Source: a bacterium
Lineage (GTDB): Bacteria > Patescibacteria > Dojkabacteria > JAKAPS01 > JAJZLI01
Direction of reading: 5' to 3'
Assembly (NCBI GenBank): GCA_021846685.1
Contig: JAJZWL010000007.1
Location: 1 to 40,721 of the forward strand
Length of the DNA stretch: 40,721 bases
Every line of letters begins with the position of its first letter. The first letter of the stretch is position 1. A program made the position numbers and the translations under genes. Under the pieces are notes generated by a model. That model had not been told where the DNA came from, searched no databases, and saw nothing but the letters and a program-made list of their open reading frames with translations. Shown one piece after another: positions 15,673-23,357 of the stretch.

Positions 15673-16320
15673 TTATGTCTTATCTCTCAAGACGTTCTTC
15701 AACGCAGGTATATCTGTATTCCATTTATCTTCAAAAAACCACTCTTCTCCCTTAAATTGTAGCTTATATAAAGACTCCCTTTTATATACACTTCCTAGAT
15801 ATACATATTCCATATTTTCATCCTTTGCATACTCTATGGTTTTAGTCATCATACCTATACCTAGCCCCATTGAGATATACTCTGTGTCATAAAAAGGATA
15901 TGCGTAATGCAAAATTTTGTCTTTCAAAAAACATATACAATACCCTACCGTTCTTGCTTCTGTGTTAAATTTTAAAATAGTATTAAATGAAGTTTTTTTG
16001 TTTTTCACTATATCTTTTATTTTATTTGCAGACATAGTATTTTTCCCAAATTTTTGAGAATAAAAAGTTTTTCCCATAGCATGTATATTCCAGTCATAAT
16101 CTAGAAGGGGTAAATTCAATACTTCAAATCCTAGATTTGGATTTTTTCTTAAAACTCTTCTATTTTCAGAACTTAAAGAAAAATCTTTAATAGATACTCT
16201 TAAAGATTGGATTTTTTGCATTACACCCTCTCCTTTTCTTGTTAGGACAAAGCCTCTGTCATACATTGAAGGTATCTTGTCTTCATCTTTTTCTATAACT
16301 TCTTTTTCGTATATATACAT
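15673..16320 (-). CDS. ATE-like aminoacyl-tRNA-protein transferase homologue (C-terminal domain)
   Basis: 215 residues. The segment SLRVSIKDFSLSSENRRVLRK (about 39-59) matches the PLR...F.S..QRR...KN motif of arginyl/leucyl-tRNA-protein transferases (ATE, Bpt). The later parts TVGYCICF, AYPFYDTEY.SMGLGIGMM and MEYVYLGSVY fit the GNAT-like ATE C-terminal core. These enzymes move an amino acid from tRNA to a protein N-terminus for degradation. The usual N-terminal Cys-rich motif (CxxC before PLR) is absent: the equivalent stretch is GVMQKIQSLR. So substrate or mechanism may differ, or it is a GNAT-fold relative with another role. An extended -10 TGATATAAT ends nine bases before the ATG. Confidence 0.6.
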   Translation of the reverse strand: MYIYEKEVIEKDEDKIPSMYDRGFVLTRKGEGVMQKIQSLRVSIKDFSLSSENRRVLRKNPNLGFEVLNLPLLDYDWNIHAMGKTFYSQKFGKNTMSANKIKDIVKNKKTSFNTILKFNTEARTVGYCICFLKDKILHYAYPFYDTEYISMGLGIGMMTKTIEYAKDENMEYVYLGSVYKRESLYKLQFKGEEWFFEDKWNTDIPALKNVLRDKT

Positions 16321-16375
16321 AACTTATATATTATATCAAAAAAATATAGATAATCTTAAAAACCTGAGGAATTAT

Positions 16376-16966
16376 TTATTTTTTAGGAGTACTTGTACTA
16401 CTGTGAGTCCTTAAATTACTAGGGATACTAGACTTGCTAGGGGTACTAGATGTATTAGGAGTACTTGCGTGTGTTTTGTAGTAATTAATAATTGCTTTAT
16501 ATACTTGAGATTGTTTAGATAAATTTTCAGTGAATAAAACATTATTCCTATTAATCTTCATTTCATCTAAAGCACCATATGAGTATGTAGGTGTTAAATG
16601 AGACAAAGAATATTGAGGAGAAGCAGACTTAGTCTTAGCACTTGTACTGGAAGCACTTAAAAAGAATACATTTTTAAGATACAGGGAAGAAGAACTCTCA
16701 CCTACGACTTTACCAAAATATATGTTTAAATTAGAATCATTTAAAACTACTGCTTGATATCCTGAATTATTTTTCTGAGAAGCATAAGCTGCTGCTAAAT
16801 TCCCTTGGGAAAAAAATAATGACTTTAGAATAAGTACTATAGCTATTAATATTACTACCGCAAGAACTACAGGTAACACTAATTTATTATTTTTCTTCTC
16901 TGAAAAATCGGAAGGTGCATCCTTTGTTTCTGCATATTTTGAAAAATTTGTCTCCAACGTACTCAT
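16376..16966 (-). CDS. Single-pass membrane protein, conserved CPR type
   Basis: 196 residues: a polar cytoplasmic start, one transmembrane helix (about 30-48, LPVVLAVVILIAIVLILKSL), then an outward domain with YQAVVLNDSNLNIYFGKV, a strand pair SLYLKNVFFL, and MKINRNNVLFTENLSKQSQV. That order (YFGK, LxxVFFL, LxxxExMxInxxxVLFxENL) is one I associate with a widespread uncharacterised protein of Patescibacteria. The C-terminal 35 residues are Ser/Thr/Pro-rich, like a wall-spanning linker. The promoter TTGACT-N17-TAGTAT ends seven bases before the ATG. Confidence 0.65.
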   Translation of the reverse strand: MSTLETNFSKYAETKDAPSDFSEKKNNKLVLPVVLAVVILIAIVLILKSLFFSQGNLAAAYASQKNNSGYQAVVLNDSNLNIYFGKVVGESSSSLYLKNVFFLSASSTSAKTKSASPQYSLSHLTPTYSYGALDEMKINRNNVLFTENLSKQSQVYKAIINYYKTHASTPNTSSTPSKSSIPSNLRTHSSTSTPKK

Positions 16967-16973
16967 ACTCAGT

Positions 16974-17002
16974 ATACTATTTTAAAAAGAATAAAAAGTC
17001 AA
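16974..17002 (-). promoter_or_regulatory. Promoter of the 16966 gene
   Basis: TTGACT (17002-16997), 17-bp spacer, TAGTAT (16979-16974), seven bases to ATG 16966; predicted leaderless. The geometry and -10 are the same as at vapB. Confidence 0.65.
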
Positions 17003-17206
17003 GATTACATATGGGAGACTATGCAAATATATTAATTTACACTTTGCAATGGTAATGGAAATAAATAAGGTTATACTACTGATAATAATATAATAATATT
17101 TATATAGCATATATATCTACTTCACGTACATATATGCATATATTCTAGCTATGCCTATTGAAATTATACTTTAAATAGACAATTATTGTATTATAAATTT
17201 CTTTAT

Positions 17207-18085
17207 ATGATATTATATATACTTATGGGAGGAATTTTTTTTCTATTAATGTATTCTTTACTTTTAGGTGTAATTCACGGAATTACGCCAGATGAGCATA
17301 CCTGGCCAATTACATTTAGCTATGCAATTGGAGCTTTCTCTACAAAAAAAGGTATATTTGTAGCCTTCCTATTTACCCTAGCCTTTACTGTACAAAGGGC
17401 GATAGCATCTGAAATAGTATATTTAGCTGTTATAAACGTAAAAATCTTTTATTCCATAAACGGATACATATATACAATAGTGGGTATAGCAATGCTAATA
17501 GCAGGGTTATATGTCATGAATAAGCGCAGTATACTTCATGTTGACCTATTTCCATCATCTTGGCTAGGGAAAAAACATACTCATGATACAACTGAGCATG
17601 TAAATGAGATTAAACCTTCTATGGCTTTAATCCATGGATTTATAGCAGGATGGGGATTTGGAGCATTTGCAATAATACTATATACAATAATAGTCCCTCA
17701 AATGCCTAATGCATATGTAGCATTTCTTCCTGGAGTAATGTTTGGACTAGGAACAATGGTTGTACAAGCTATATTTGGAGGATTTTTTGGTCGATGGATT
17801 AGAAAAATGAAACTTCCTGAGAAAAAAGGAATAGAAGTAGCCTCAAAAATTGCAGGGACTACACTTACTTATGGAGGTTTAGTGTTCATCCTAGGCGGAA
17901 TTATTACTCTAGCACTTCCTAAAATTGCTAACTTCTCTATAAATACAGGGATTAATGTAGGGAATCTCCATCATTTAGGTATAGGGTTTGTTATGGTAAC
18001 ATTCACAGTACTTGTAATAGGAATCGGTTCTCTAATTCACTTTGTAAGAGTAGTAAAAAAAGAATATGAAACAGATGGAAAATAA
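17207..18085 (+). CDS. NicO/TauE-like integral membrane transporter
   Basis: About 292 residues with six or seven transmembrane helices. The first helix carries GVIHGITPDEHTW, a His-x4-Asp-Glu-His cluster much like the metal-binding HxxxxDH of nickel/cobalt transporters and NicO/UreH-like proteins. A cytoplasmic loop holds KKHTHDTTEH, a small His-rich stretch that could bind metal. Probable role: divalent metal (or sulfur-compound) movement across the membrane; the substrate is not shown by sequence. I choose ATG 17207 rather than the TTG at 17186 because a TATAAA box (17192-17197) lies between them. The 3' end overlaps the next gene by 11-20 bases, so they are translated together. Confidence 0.65.
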   Translation: MILYILMGGIFFLLMYSLLLGVIHGITPDEHTWPITFSYAIGAFSTKKGIFVAFLFTLAFTVQRAIASEIVYLAVINVKIFYSINGYIYTIVGIAMLIAGLYVMNKRSILHVDLFPSSWLGKKHTHDTTEHVNEIKPSMALIHGFIAGWGFGAFAIILYTIIVPQMPNAYVAFLPGVMFGLGTMVVQAIFGGFFGRWIRKMKLPEKKGIEVASKIAGTTLTYGGLVFILGGIITLALPKIANFSINTGINVGNLHHLGIGFVMVTFTVLVIGIGSLIHFVRVVKKEYETDGK

Positions 18086-18977
18086 AGATAAAGAAACTCT
18101 ACAAATAATAAAAAAAAACATTTATTCAAAAGGCTTTGATTCTTTAATAAATAAGAATAATATATCTAAAAGTAAAAGATCCTCAGTAATTGGGATTGGA
18201 GGATCTCATATTTATTTCTCTCTTCTCGAAGGACTTACAATTGTTAAAAGTTATAAAGAATCAATTGATTTTAAAGACAAAGAAAATTTTTTTGAAAACA
18301 TTATCTATCTATATAAAAATAAAGATTTTCAATCATCTAATACTTCTGTGATTTTTTCTTATCCATTTTTACCATATAAAAAAGGAGACCTAATTGACGG
18401 GAAATATATGAAAAATACAAAAATAACAAAAGTATTACCTTTTTCAGATGAGACATTTACACTCTCTGAAAAGTTAAATCATAATTTTAATATTTTAAAT
18501 GATGCAGTTGCTGTTAATTTATATAATCTGTATAAAAATAAGGACTATGACATACATATAGCAGCTATAGCAGGAACAGGGGTTAATATTTCATACACGA
18601 AAAATAACGAAATTTTAAATTCTGAATTTGGAAATATTAAAATACCTGAAAGTATGAATATGGAAGATATACTTAAAATATATAAAGAGGCTACATTTGA
18701 AAAAGTAATTACAGAACATTCACTAAAAAAAACAGCACGATTACACAAAATAGACCTTGAATATTTAAAAAAAATTTCGGCAAAAATATTTGCACTGGCC
18801 ATCCTCTCTTTTATAGAAGACAAAAAGAGTGCCTCTATATTGTTTCAAGGTTCTTTTATTTGCAAAGACAAGAAATACAGAGATCATGTCGTAAGAATAA
18901 TACACAAATATTATAAAGGAAAATTACATATTAATTATAATAACCTTTCAGATATAAAAGGAGCTTCTTTAATATAA
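18066..18977 (+). CDS. Hexokinase-like sugar kinase (ASKHA fold)
   Basis: 303 residues. Motifs of the eukaryote-type hexokinase family appear in order: VIGIGGSHIYFSLL (residues 41-54, phosphate 1 loop, diverged from DxGGTNxR), ILNDAVAVNL (143-152, with Asp146 at the position of the catalytic base), IAGTGVNISY (168-177, phosphate 2), LNSEFGN (184-190, like the NxEWG motif) and FQGSF near the C-terminus. It is shorter than yeast hexokinase (about 480) and lacks an obvious standard sugar-binding LGFTFSFP motif, reading IFSYPFLPY instead. It may phosphorylate a hexose or another polyol; the substrate is uncertain. ATG 18066 or 18075 both overlap the transporter gene. Confidence 0.6.
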   Translation: MKQMENKDKETLQIIKKNIYSKGFDSLINKNNISKSKRSSVIGIGGSHIYFSLLEGLTIVKSYKESIDFKDKENFFENIIYLYKNKDFQSSNTSVIFSYPFLPYKKGDLIDGKYMKNTKITKVLPFSDETFTLSEKLNHNFNILNDAVAVNLYNLYKNKDYDIHIAAIAGTGVNISYTKNNEILNSEFGNIKIPESMNMEDILKIYKEATFEKVITEHSLKKTARLHKIDLEYLKKISAKIFALAILSFIEDKKSASILFQGSFICKDKKYRDHVVRIIHKYYKGKLHINYNNLSDIKGASLI

Positions 18978-18981
18978 GATT

Positions 18982-19794
18982 ATGAAAATTAAAGTTGAAG
19001 ATTTTAATTTGCAATATACACTTGAATCCGGACAATGCTTTAATTTTAATAAGGTATCTTACAATAAATACTCAGGAGTTATTAAAGATAAATTCATTAC
19101 AATAGAACAAGTAAACGATATTCTTAAAATAGACTCTTTTCCCAATATAAAAGAAATAGGGATTAGAGAGTATTTTAATCTGGATATAAATTATGAAAAT
19201 ATTTTAATACAACTTGCAAAAGACAATAATATATCTAAAATAATTGAAAAATATAGAGGATTAAGAGTTATTAATCAAGACGAATATGAATGTATGTTCT
19301 CATATATTATTTCTAGCTTTAATTCTATACAAAAAATAAAAAAAACTATTGCATACCTTTCTAAACACCTGGGAGAAAGAATAACAGGGGATGTATACTC
19401 CTTTCCTAATATAGAAAAATTAAAAAATGCTGATATAAAAATACTGAGAGAAGCCAAATTAGGATATAGAGATAAATATATAAAAGAAAGTGCTTTTAAA
19501 ATTATAAATGATAATATAGATATATATGATATTAAAAATTTGGATTATACTACAGCAAAAAAGAAACTGAAAGAATTTCCAGGAATAGGAGATAAAGTAG
19601 CAGATTGTACAATGCTATATTCAATGAATTTTCATAATGCATTCCCTATTGATACATGGATAAATAAGTATCTCACTTTCAATTTCAAGAATAATAAAGA
19701 AGGAAAAGAAATTCTACAGAAAAAATTTAACGGTTTCGCTGGATGGGCACAACTTTTTATTTTTACTGATATTAGATCTATTAAAAATATCTAA
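18982..19794 (+). CDS. ogg: 8-oxoguanine DNA glycosylase, OGG1 family
   Basis: 270 residues of the HhH-GPD superfamily. The N-terminal TLESGQCFNF (13-22) is the OGG1/AlkA 'GQxFRW' strand. The helix-hairpin-helix is LKEFPGIGDKVADCTMLYSM (196-215); Lys205 is the Schiff-base nucleophile and Asp224 in FPIDTW the catalytic acid. The C-terminal GWAQLFIF is also typical. It removes 8-oxoguanine paired with cytosine and cuts the strand by beta-elimination. OGG1-type enzymes are less usual in bacteria than MutM, so this may stand in for MutM. It begins four bases after the kinase stop and ends the three-gene run. Confidence 0.85.
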   Translation: MKIKVEDFNLQYTLESGQCFNFNKVSYNKYSGVIKDKFITIEQVNDILKIDSFPNIKEIGIREYFNLDINYENILIQLAKDNNISKIIEKYRGLRVINQDEYECMFSYIISSFNSIQKIKKTIAYLSKHLGERITGDVYSFPNIEKLKNADIKILREAKLGYRDKYIKESAFKIINDNIDIYDIKNLDYTTAKKKLKEFPGIGDKVADCTMLYSMNFHNAFPIDTWINKYLTFNFKNNKEGKEILQKKFNGFAGWAQLFIFTDIRSIKNI

Positions 19795-19876
19795 ATAAAA
19801 GATAAAAAAGAATTGATAAACCTCTTTAAATTAATAATACCTAAGCATAAAATAAATATAATGCGCACATATATAC

Positions 19877-19906
19877 TTGACAATAACTATAGGCCTGAAT
19901 TATAAT
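19877..19906 (+). promoter_or_regulatory. Promoter of the exported protein at 19913
   Basis: Perfect TTGACA (19877-19882), 18-bp spacer, perfect TATAAT (19901-19906), then six bases to ATG 19913. The TTG of the -35 box is in frame with the gene and can be mistaken for its start codon. Confidence 0.75.
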
Positions 19907-19912
19907 CCCGTT

Positions 19913-20560
19913 ATGATTGGAGAAGTATTAAATCCACCACATGAGCCAAGTACAAGCAGAAGAATTCTTACAGGACTCCTCTCTGCCACTACATTAGCTG
20001 CTGGAGTTGCATTGTATCACCCTAAAGCTCCTGCTGAAACACAAACAAAAGAAAATCCTCAAAATATGTCTGTTATTCCTACAGAATCTTCTCAAAATCC
20101 TACAACAAGTGAGTTAGGGTCAACATTAGCACCTTTTCTTATGCAAGATGAGCAAAATCCACAACTAAAAAATGGTATTCCGCTATTGTCACACTCCCAG
20201 GTATATATTCAAATAAATAAAAACAAGGATAATGGTCTCTACAATACTACAATATACACAGGAATTCCTCCAAAAGAATTTAAAACCATAAAAAATGCAT
20301 TACAGAACCCTTTAGACAAAGTTACTGTAAGAGATTTTGGTGTTACAGATGGTTCTGAAAATATCAATCTTTATTCTTCTAATGCCAAATTAATAAAAGT
20401 ACAAGATTCTCAATATATTATTGCGGCCAACTTTCCTAATAATAAAAATAATATAGGTTCAGAACTTATTAAAGAAAGTTTTACATCATATATAGCATTT
20501 AACATAGTCTCTTCAAAAGGGACAGATATAATGTCTGCATATTTCATACAAGCACCCTAA
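19913..20560 (+). CDS. Exported or membrane-anchored protein of unknown function
   Basis: 215 residues from ATG 19913. After a polar start comes RRILTGLLSATTLAAGVALY (about 17-36), a signal peptide or signal anchor, then a Pro/Thr/Gln-rich linker (40-80) and a C-terminal domain of alternating strands (about 95-215; VYIQINKNKDNGLYNTTIYT, VTVRDFGVTDGSENI). I recognise no family. The start is fixed by consensus promoter boxes immediately upstream, which would make the mRNA leaderless. It stands alone between convergent neighbours and has the strongest promoter in the window, so it may be abundant. Confidence 0.65.
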   Translation: MIGEVLNPPHEPSTSRRILTGLLSATTLAAGVALYHPKAPAETQTKENPQNMSVIPTESSQNPTTSELGSTLAPFLMQDEQNPQLKNGIPLLSHSQVYIQINKNKDNGLYNTTIYTGIPPKEFKTIKNALQNPLDKVTVRDFGVTDGSENINLYSSNAKLIKVQDSQYIIAANFPNNKNNIGSELIKESFTSYIAFNIVSSKGTDIMSAYFIQAP

Positions 20561-20587
20561 ATTATTATTGAGTATATTTAAATAACT

Positions 20588-21457
20588 TTATAAAATTTTT
20601 AAATCTCGAAGTAATATATATCCCTTAGTCCAATACACAGAACTGAATACTGACAGAAATGCAGATATATACAAAGCTATTACAAATCCTACTACCTCTG
20701 CTGTGATTCCTATAAATAAATTATGAGATATTAAAGACAAAGATACATTAACTATTAAAAAATCTATTGCTGATACAAAGATTAAGGACAAAATTATAAA
20801 AACTAAAAAATAAAAAGAGATTAATCTGAAATATCCAAATTTATTATTCCAGAAAGATTTATATGTTATTCTAATTGAATCTATAATATCTGTATTCTTA
20901 TCGATTATAAGTCTTACTCCTATAAATGAAAGAGCAAAAACAACTATAAAAGCAAATAGAAATACAAAAGCTATGAAAATATTTAATACCGGAATAGATG
21001 AAAGTATAATACTAAATAATATTAAAAAAACAACAGAAACAGCTATAACAATAATATAATAAACAAAATAATATATAATATATTCTTTCCATTTTTCTTT
21101 TCCTCCATTCCATACCTCAGTAAAACTTTCTTTTTTTTGAGAATTAAGAATATAGTTTATTAATGCTGTAGAAGAAAAAGAGTTTAAAAAAATAGACAAT
21201 AACAATAATATAAATAATACTAAACCTATTATAGCTGCCTCATTTGCATGAGAAATAAGGATCTTTGTTAAATGAGTAATGTATTCTTTTTTGACAGTTG
21301 TAGGAATCTTAATATTATAATAATGAAGTATAAAAGTAAGAGAGGTTATTAATACAGAAATAATCCCTAGATAAAACACATTAATATTTTCAAAAAATAT
21401 TAAAACTGCGTCTTTTGAAATTGAAAATAATTTATTAAAAGAAAAATCATCCATCAT
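20588..21457 (-). CDS. Multi-pass membrane protein of unknown function
   Basis: 289 residues with about six transmembrane helices in pairs (roughly 24-46, 73-95, 118-150, 155-180, 205-232, 240-275). The layout resembles the membrane domain found in front of glycerophosphodiester phosphodiesterases and related DUF families (a helix-rich bundle with ALINYILN and SIRITYKSFWNNK loop motifs), but no catalytic domain is attached and the assignment is loose. A perfect TATAAT lies seven bases before ATG 21457. Confidence 0.55.
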   Translation of the reverse strand: MMDDFSFNKLFSISKDAVLIFFENINVFYLGIISVLITSLTFILHYYNIKIPTTVKKEYITHLTKILISHANEAAIIGLVLFILLLLSIFLNSFSSTALINYILNSQKKESFTEVWNGGKEKWKEYIIYYFVYYIIVIAVSVVFLILFSIILSSIPVLNIFIAFVFLFAFIVVFALSFIGVRLIIDKNTDIIDSIRITYKSFWNNKFGYFRLISFYFLVFIILSLIFVSAIDFLIVNVSLSLISHNLFIGITAEVVGFVIALYISAFLSVFSSVYWTKGYILLRDLKIL

Positions 21458-21464
21458 ACTTATT

Positions 21465-21470
21465 ATTATA
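21465..21470 (-). promoter_or_regulatory. -10 box TATAAT of the 21457 gene
   Basis: Seven bases separate this perfect box from the ATG, predicting a leaderless mRNA. The -35 region is weak. Confidence 0.55.
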
Positions 21471-21546
21471 CATTATGAATGGGTGGATTTATACATACCT
21501 GTAAATTACATAGTTATATAAATTTAGATTATTCTACTTTTATTAT

Positions 21547-21831
21547 CTAGTGTTTATGTATTAATTCTTCTTTTACTTTCTCATCTAAAAAGATTTTTAC
21601 TAATGATTGATAAGGAACATCTTTCTTATTTGCTATCTCTTTAAGATTATCTAATAACATCTGGGGAATCCTTATAGTCATAGTCTTTGTTGAAGGTTTA
21701 AGATTAGAGAATGTTATATTCTGATATGCCTTACTCCAATCTATATATTCTGTACTATCATGAGTATTCCAAAATTCTCTCTCTTCTTCTTCATTTTTAA
21801 ATTGTGGTATTTGTCTTAATTTTTTATTCAT
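21547..21831 (-). CDS. brnA: BrnA-like (CopG/RHH) antitoxin
   Basis: 94 residues. The N-terminal IPQFKNEEEEREFWNTHDST motif is typical of BrnA/CopG-type antitoxins; the C-terminal half, TMTIRIPQMLLDNLKEIANK then VPYQSLVKIFL, is a ribbon-helix-helix DNA-binding fold. It neutralises BrnT and represses the operon. Its ATG overlaps the BrnT stop codon by four bases (ATGA), giving coupled translation. The order is toxin first, antitoxin second, as usual for this family and opposite to the other systems here. Confidence 0.8.
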   Translation of the reverse strand: MNKKLRQIPQFKNEEEEREFWNTHDSTEYIDWSKAYQNITFSNLKPSTKTMTIRIPQMLLDNLKEIANKKDVPYQSLVKIFLDEKVKEELIHKH

Positions 21832-22139
21832 AGTTTATTTATATTATTAAATATTAATCTTTCTTTTTTACTCTGATCTCTTGCAGATATTACTCTTATC
21901 TTATTATTCCTCTTTGTAAATACAATAAATAACAATCTATTATTCCCGGTAACCCCTAAAGCCTGAAATCTGATCTCTTTACTAGAATGATTTTTATCTT
22001 CATTAATAATTAATGGTTTATTATAAAATACTTCTTCACATTCCTTTATACTTACTCTATGCTTTAATTTATTTTTTAATAAATTACCTTCATCCCAATC
22101 AAAACCTTCAAATTTCTTAAAATCAAAACCTGTTCCCAT
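21828..22139 (-). CDS. brnT: BrnT toxin (type II, RelE-like fold ribonuclease)
   Basis: 103 residues from ATG 22139. It shows the BrnT pattern in order: FDWDEGNLLKNKLKHRVSI (the WDxxKxxxNxxKHGVSF motif), EVFYNKPLIINED, IRFQALGVTGNNRLLFIVFT, and RVISARDQSKKERL (the IRIISAR motif with catalytic basic residues). BrnT cleaves mRNA and is inhibited by BrnA. The ATG at 22166 is rejected because it lies within the promoter spacer; TTGACA-N17-TACTAT places transcription next to 22139. The frame is intact, so this toxin should be active. Confidence 0.85.
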   Translation of the reverse strand: MGTGFDFKKFEGFDWDEGNLLKNKLKHRVSIKECEEVFYNKPLIINEDKNHSSKEIRFQALGVTGNNRLLFIVFTKRNNKIRVISARDQSKKERLIFNNINKL

Positions 22140-22148
22140 ATGTAAATT

Positions 22149-22177
22149 ATAGTACAATACATTCAATTAATTGTCAA
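22149..22177 (-). promoter_or_regulatory. brnTA promoter, with palindrome in the spacer
   Basis: TTGACA (22177-22172), 17-bp spacer, TACTAT (22154-22149), nine bases to ATG 22139. The palindrome CAATTAATTG (22166-22175 region) overlaps the -35 and is a candidate BrnA operator. Confidence 0.55.
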
Positions 22178-22217
22178 TATTAATAAATATATATAAATAC
22201 CTTGTTTTCCTTAAATT

Positions 22218-22296
22218 AATTCTTTATTAATTTTACAATCCTTCTACTCATATAAAACAATTTTCTGGTTCGATTAGTGCTACATTGAAGGAGAAT
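22218..22296 (-). repeat. 79-bp direct repeat, copy 1
   Basis: About 80 percent identical to copy 2 (22959-23037) at an offset of 741 bases, the two copies bracketing the relBE genes. Read on the minus strand it encodes CSTNRTRKLFYMSRRIVKLI then KN and a stop; most differences from copy 2 are at third codon positions. Confidence 0.6.
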
Positions 22297-22318
22297 TTTA
22301 TATTTTTGTTATATAATA

Positions 22319-22606
22319 TTATTTATACACTTTATTTGAACCTGAGTGAGTGCCTAAAGCTAATAACTTTATTACTTATTTGTTATTGTATTCCCATATT
22401 ATTCTTACATCTCCAGTCACCCAACTGCTCCAAACATTATCAAACTCTATACTATTTACTTTATAGGTCCTTAATGATGGATAATTTGGATTATTTGACA
22501 ATAGATTCAATGATTTTAAAATTCTTTTTTGAAGTAAGGTATTTCTTTTTGCAATCTTTCTATAATCTTTATTAAAACTAGAAGTAAAAATTAATTGATA
22601 CATCAT
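22319..22606 (-). pseudogene. relE: RelE/YafQ-type mRNA-interferase toxin interrupted by a nonsense codon
   Basis: The frame opens MMYQLIFTSSFNKDYRKIAK and runs to VTGDVRIIWEYNNK, then meets TAA at 22378-22376. Without that single stop the same frame continues VIKLLALGTHSGSNKVYK to a natural stop at 22321-22319. That continuation is the normal C-terminal strand and end of this toxin family (WxxRVTGDxRIIW...LLxIGxHxxxxKVY), so the gene is one substitution away from full length. The lost tail carries the His and Tyr/Lys used in catalysis, so the toxin is very likely inactive. Its ATG overlaps the antitoxin stop by four bases. Confidence 0.8.
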
Positions 22607-22908
22607 TTTACAATCTTATTCAAATATCTCTCTAATTCACCCTTATTTTTTGTATCTACAATAATACCTTTATCTGTTTTACCTTCTTCTATACTCTTCA
22701 TCTCTTCATCAGATAGAGGTACTGGATCGTATGATAAAGATAAATCAAATGGTATACTATTTTTATCTACTATTTGTTTAAAAAATATTGTTATTGCCTG
22801 AGAAGTTGTTAATCCTAATTCAGATAATATAGATTCAACCCTATCTTTTAAAGGTTTCTGAATCCTTATTTGGGTATTATCTTCTTTCTTTATACTTCTA
22901 TTATCCAT
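22603..22908 (-). CDS. relB: RelB/DinJ-type antitoxin
   Basis: 101 residues from ATG 22908. The N-terminal TQIRIQKPLKDRVESILSEL followed by GLTTSQAITIFFKQIV is the ribbon-helix-helix fold of RelB/DinJ (the 'LGLTxSxAIxxFLxQ' motif), and IPFDLSLSYDP is the usual continuation. The C-terminal part binds the toxin. It remains intact although its toxin is broken, so it may persist as an anti-addiction factor or decay later. ATG 22938 would lie in the promoter and is rejected; TTGACA-N18-TGTATT ends seven bases before 22908. Confidence 0.8.
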   Translation of the reverse strand: MDNRSIKKEDNTQIRIQKPLKDRVESILSELGLTTSQAITIFFKQIVDKNSIPFDLSLSYDPVPLSDEEMKSIEEGKTDKGIIVDTKNKGELERYLNKIVK

Positions 22909-22915
22909 AATCATA

Positions 22916-22945
22916 AATACATCACAAATGTAATGCATTTGTCAA
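22916..22945 (-). promoter_or_regulatory. relBE promoter with operator in the spacer
   Basis: TTGACA (22945-22940), 18-bp spacer, TGTATT (22921-22916), seven bases to ATG 22908. The inverted repeat ACAAATG (22924-22930) / CATTTGT (22936-22942) fills the spacer and touches the -35, a natural antitoxin operator. Confidence 0.6.
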
Positions 22946-22958
22946 TACAATTTCAATA

Positions 22959-23037
22959 AATTCTTTATTAATTTCACAGTCTTTCTACTCATATAAAATA
23001 GTTCTCTAGTGCGATTAGTACTACATTGGAGGAGAAT
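22959..23037 (-). repeat. 79-bp direct repeat, copy 2
   Basis: Second copy of the element at 22218-22296. On the minus strand it reads CSTNRTRELFYMSRKTVKLI then KNLLKLY and a stop at the TGA that overlaps the relB -35 box. See the finding on wobble changes. Confidence 0.6.
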
Positions 23038-23357
23038 GTATCGAATTGGATTATTCAATTTTAATATTTAAATAATTTCAAATCCTAAAACTTTTTTAAT
23101 ACAGGAAATATTTTATTTAAATCAGAACAAAAGAATATTATTGAGATAACAGATTCAATACAAAGAACTGTCAAAGAGAACGTTGTCAAACAAAAACTTT
23201 CCTTGGACAGGAGTTTTTCCTAATCTTACTGCATTACATACAGAAGTTCCTTCTGAGCTACCTATAAAATTTATTCTGAATTTATATCCAAAGTCCAGAA
23301 TGTATGTGACGAATACAAAAGATCGACTTCTATTGTTAAAAGTACTAACATTTAAAT
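23038..23357. other. Intergenic stretch without a recognisable gene
   Basis: Short frames only. One reads FPWTGVFPNLTALHTEVPSE and continues for about 30 residues on the plus strand (from about 23183, TTG start) with a protein-like composition, but I cannot name it and it lacks a start and promoter. Likely another gene remnant. Just before the Phd gene, TCGACT-N17-TAACAT-N6-ATG (about 23312-23357) has promoter geometry but a poor consensus. Confidence 0.3.

Noticed and set aside
17107..17135. Inverted repeat GCATATAT...ATATATGC as a terminator or operator
   Set aside because: It is pure alternating AT with no T-run and is not placed at a promoter; such repeats are expected by chance in this DNA.
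17186..17206. TTG start for the NicO-like protein
   Set aside because: It lies upstream of the likely -10 box TATAAA; ATG 17207 begins at the first transmembrane helix.
19877..19912. TTG start extending the exported protein by 12 residues
   Set aside because: The TTG is the first half of a perfect TTGACA -35 box, and TATAAT lies between it and the ATG at 19913.
22140..22166. Earlier ATG for brnT
   Set aside because: It falls in the spacer between the -35 and -10 boxes, and BrnT homology begins after the ATG at 22139.
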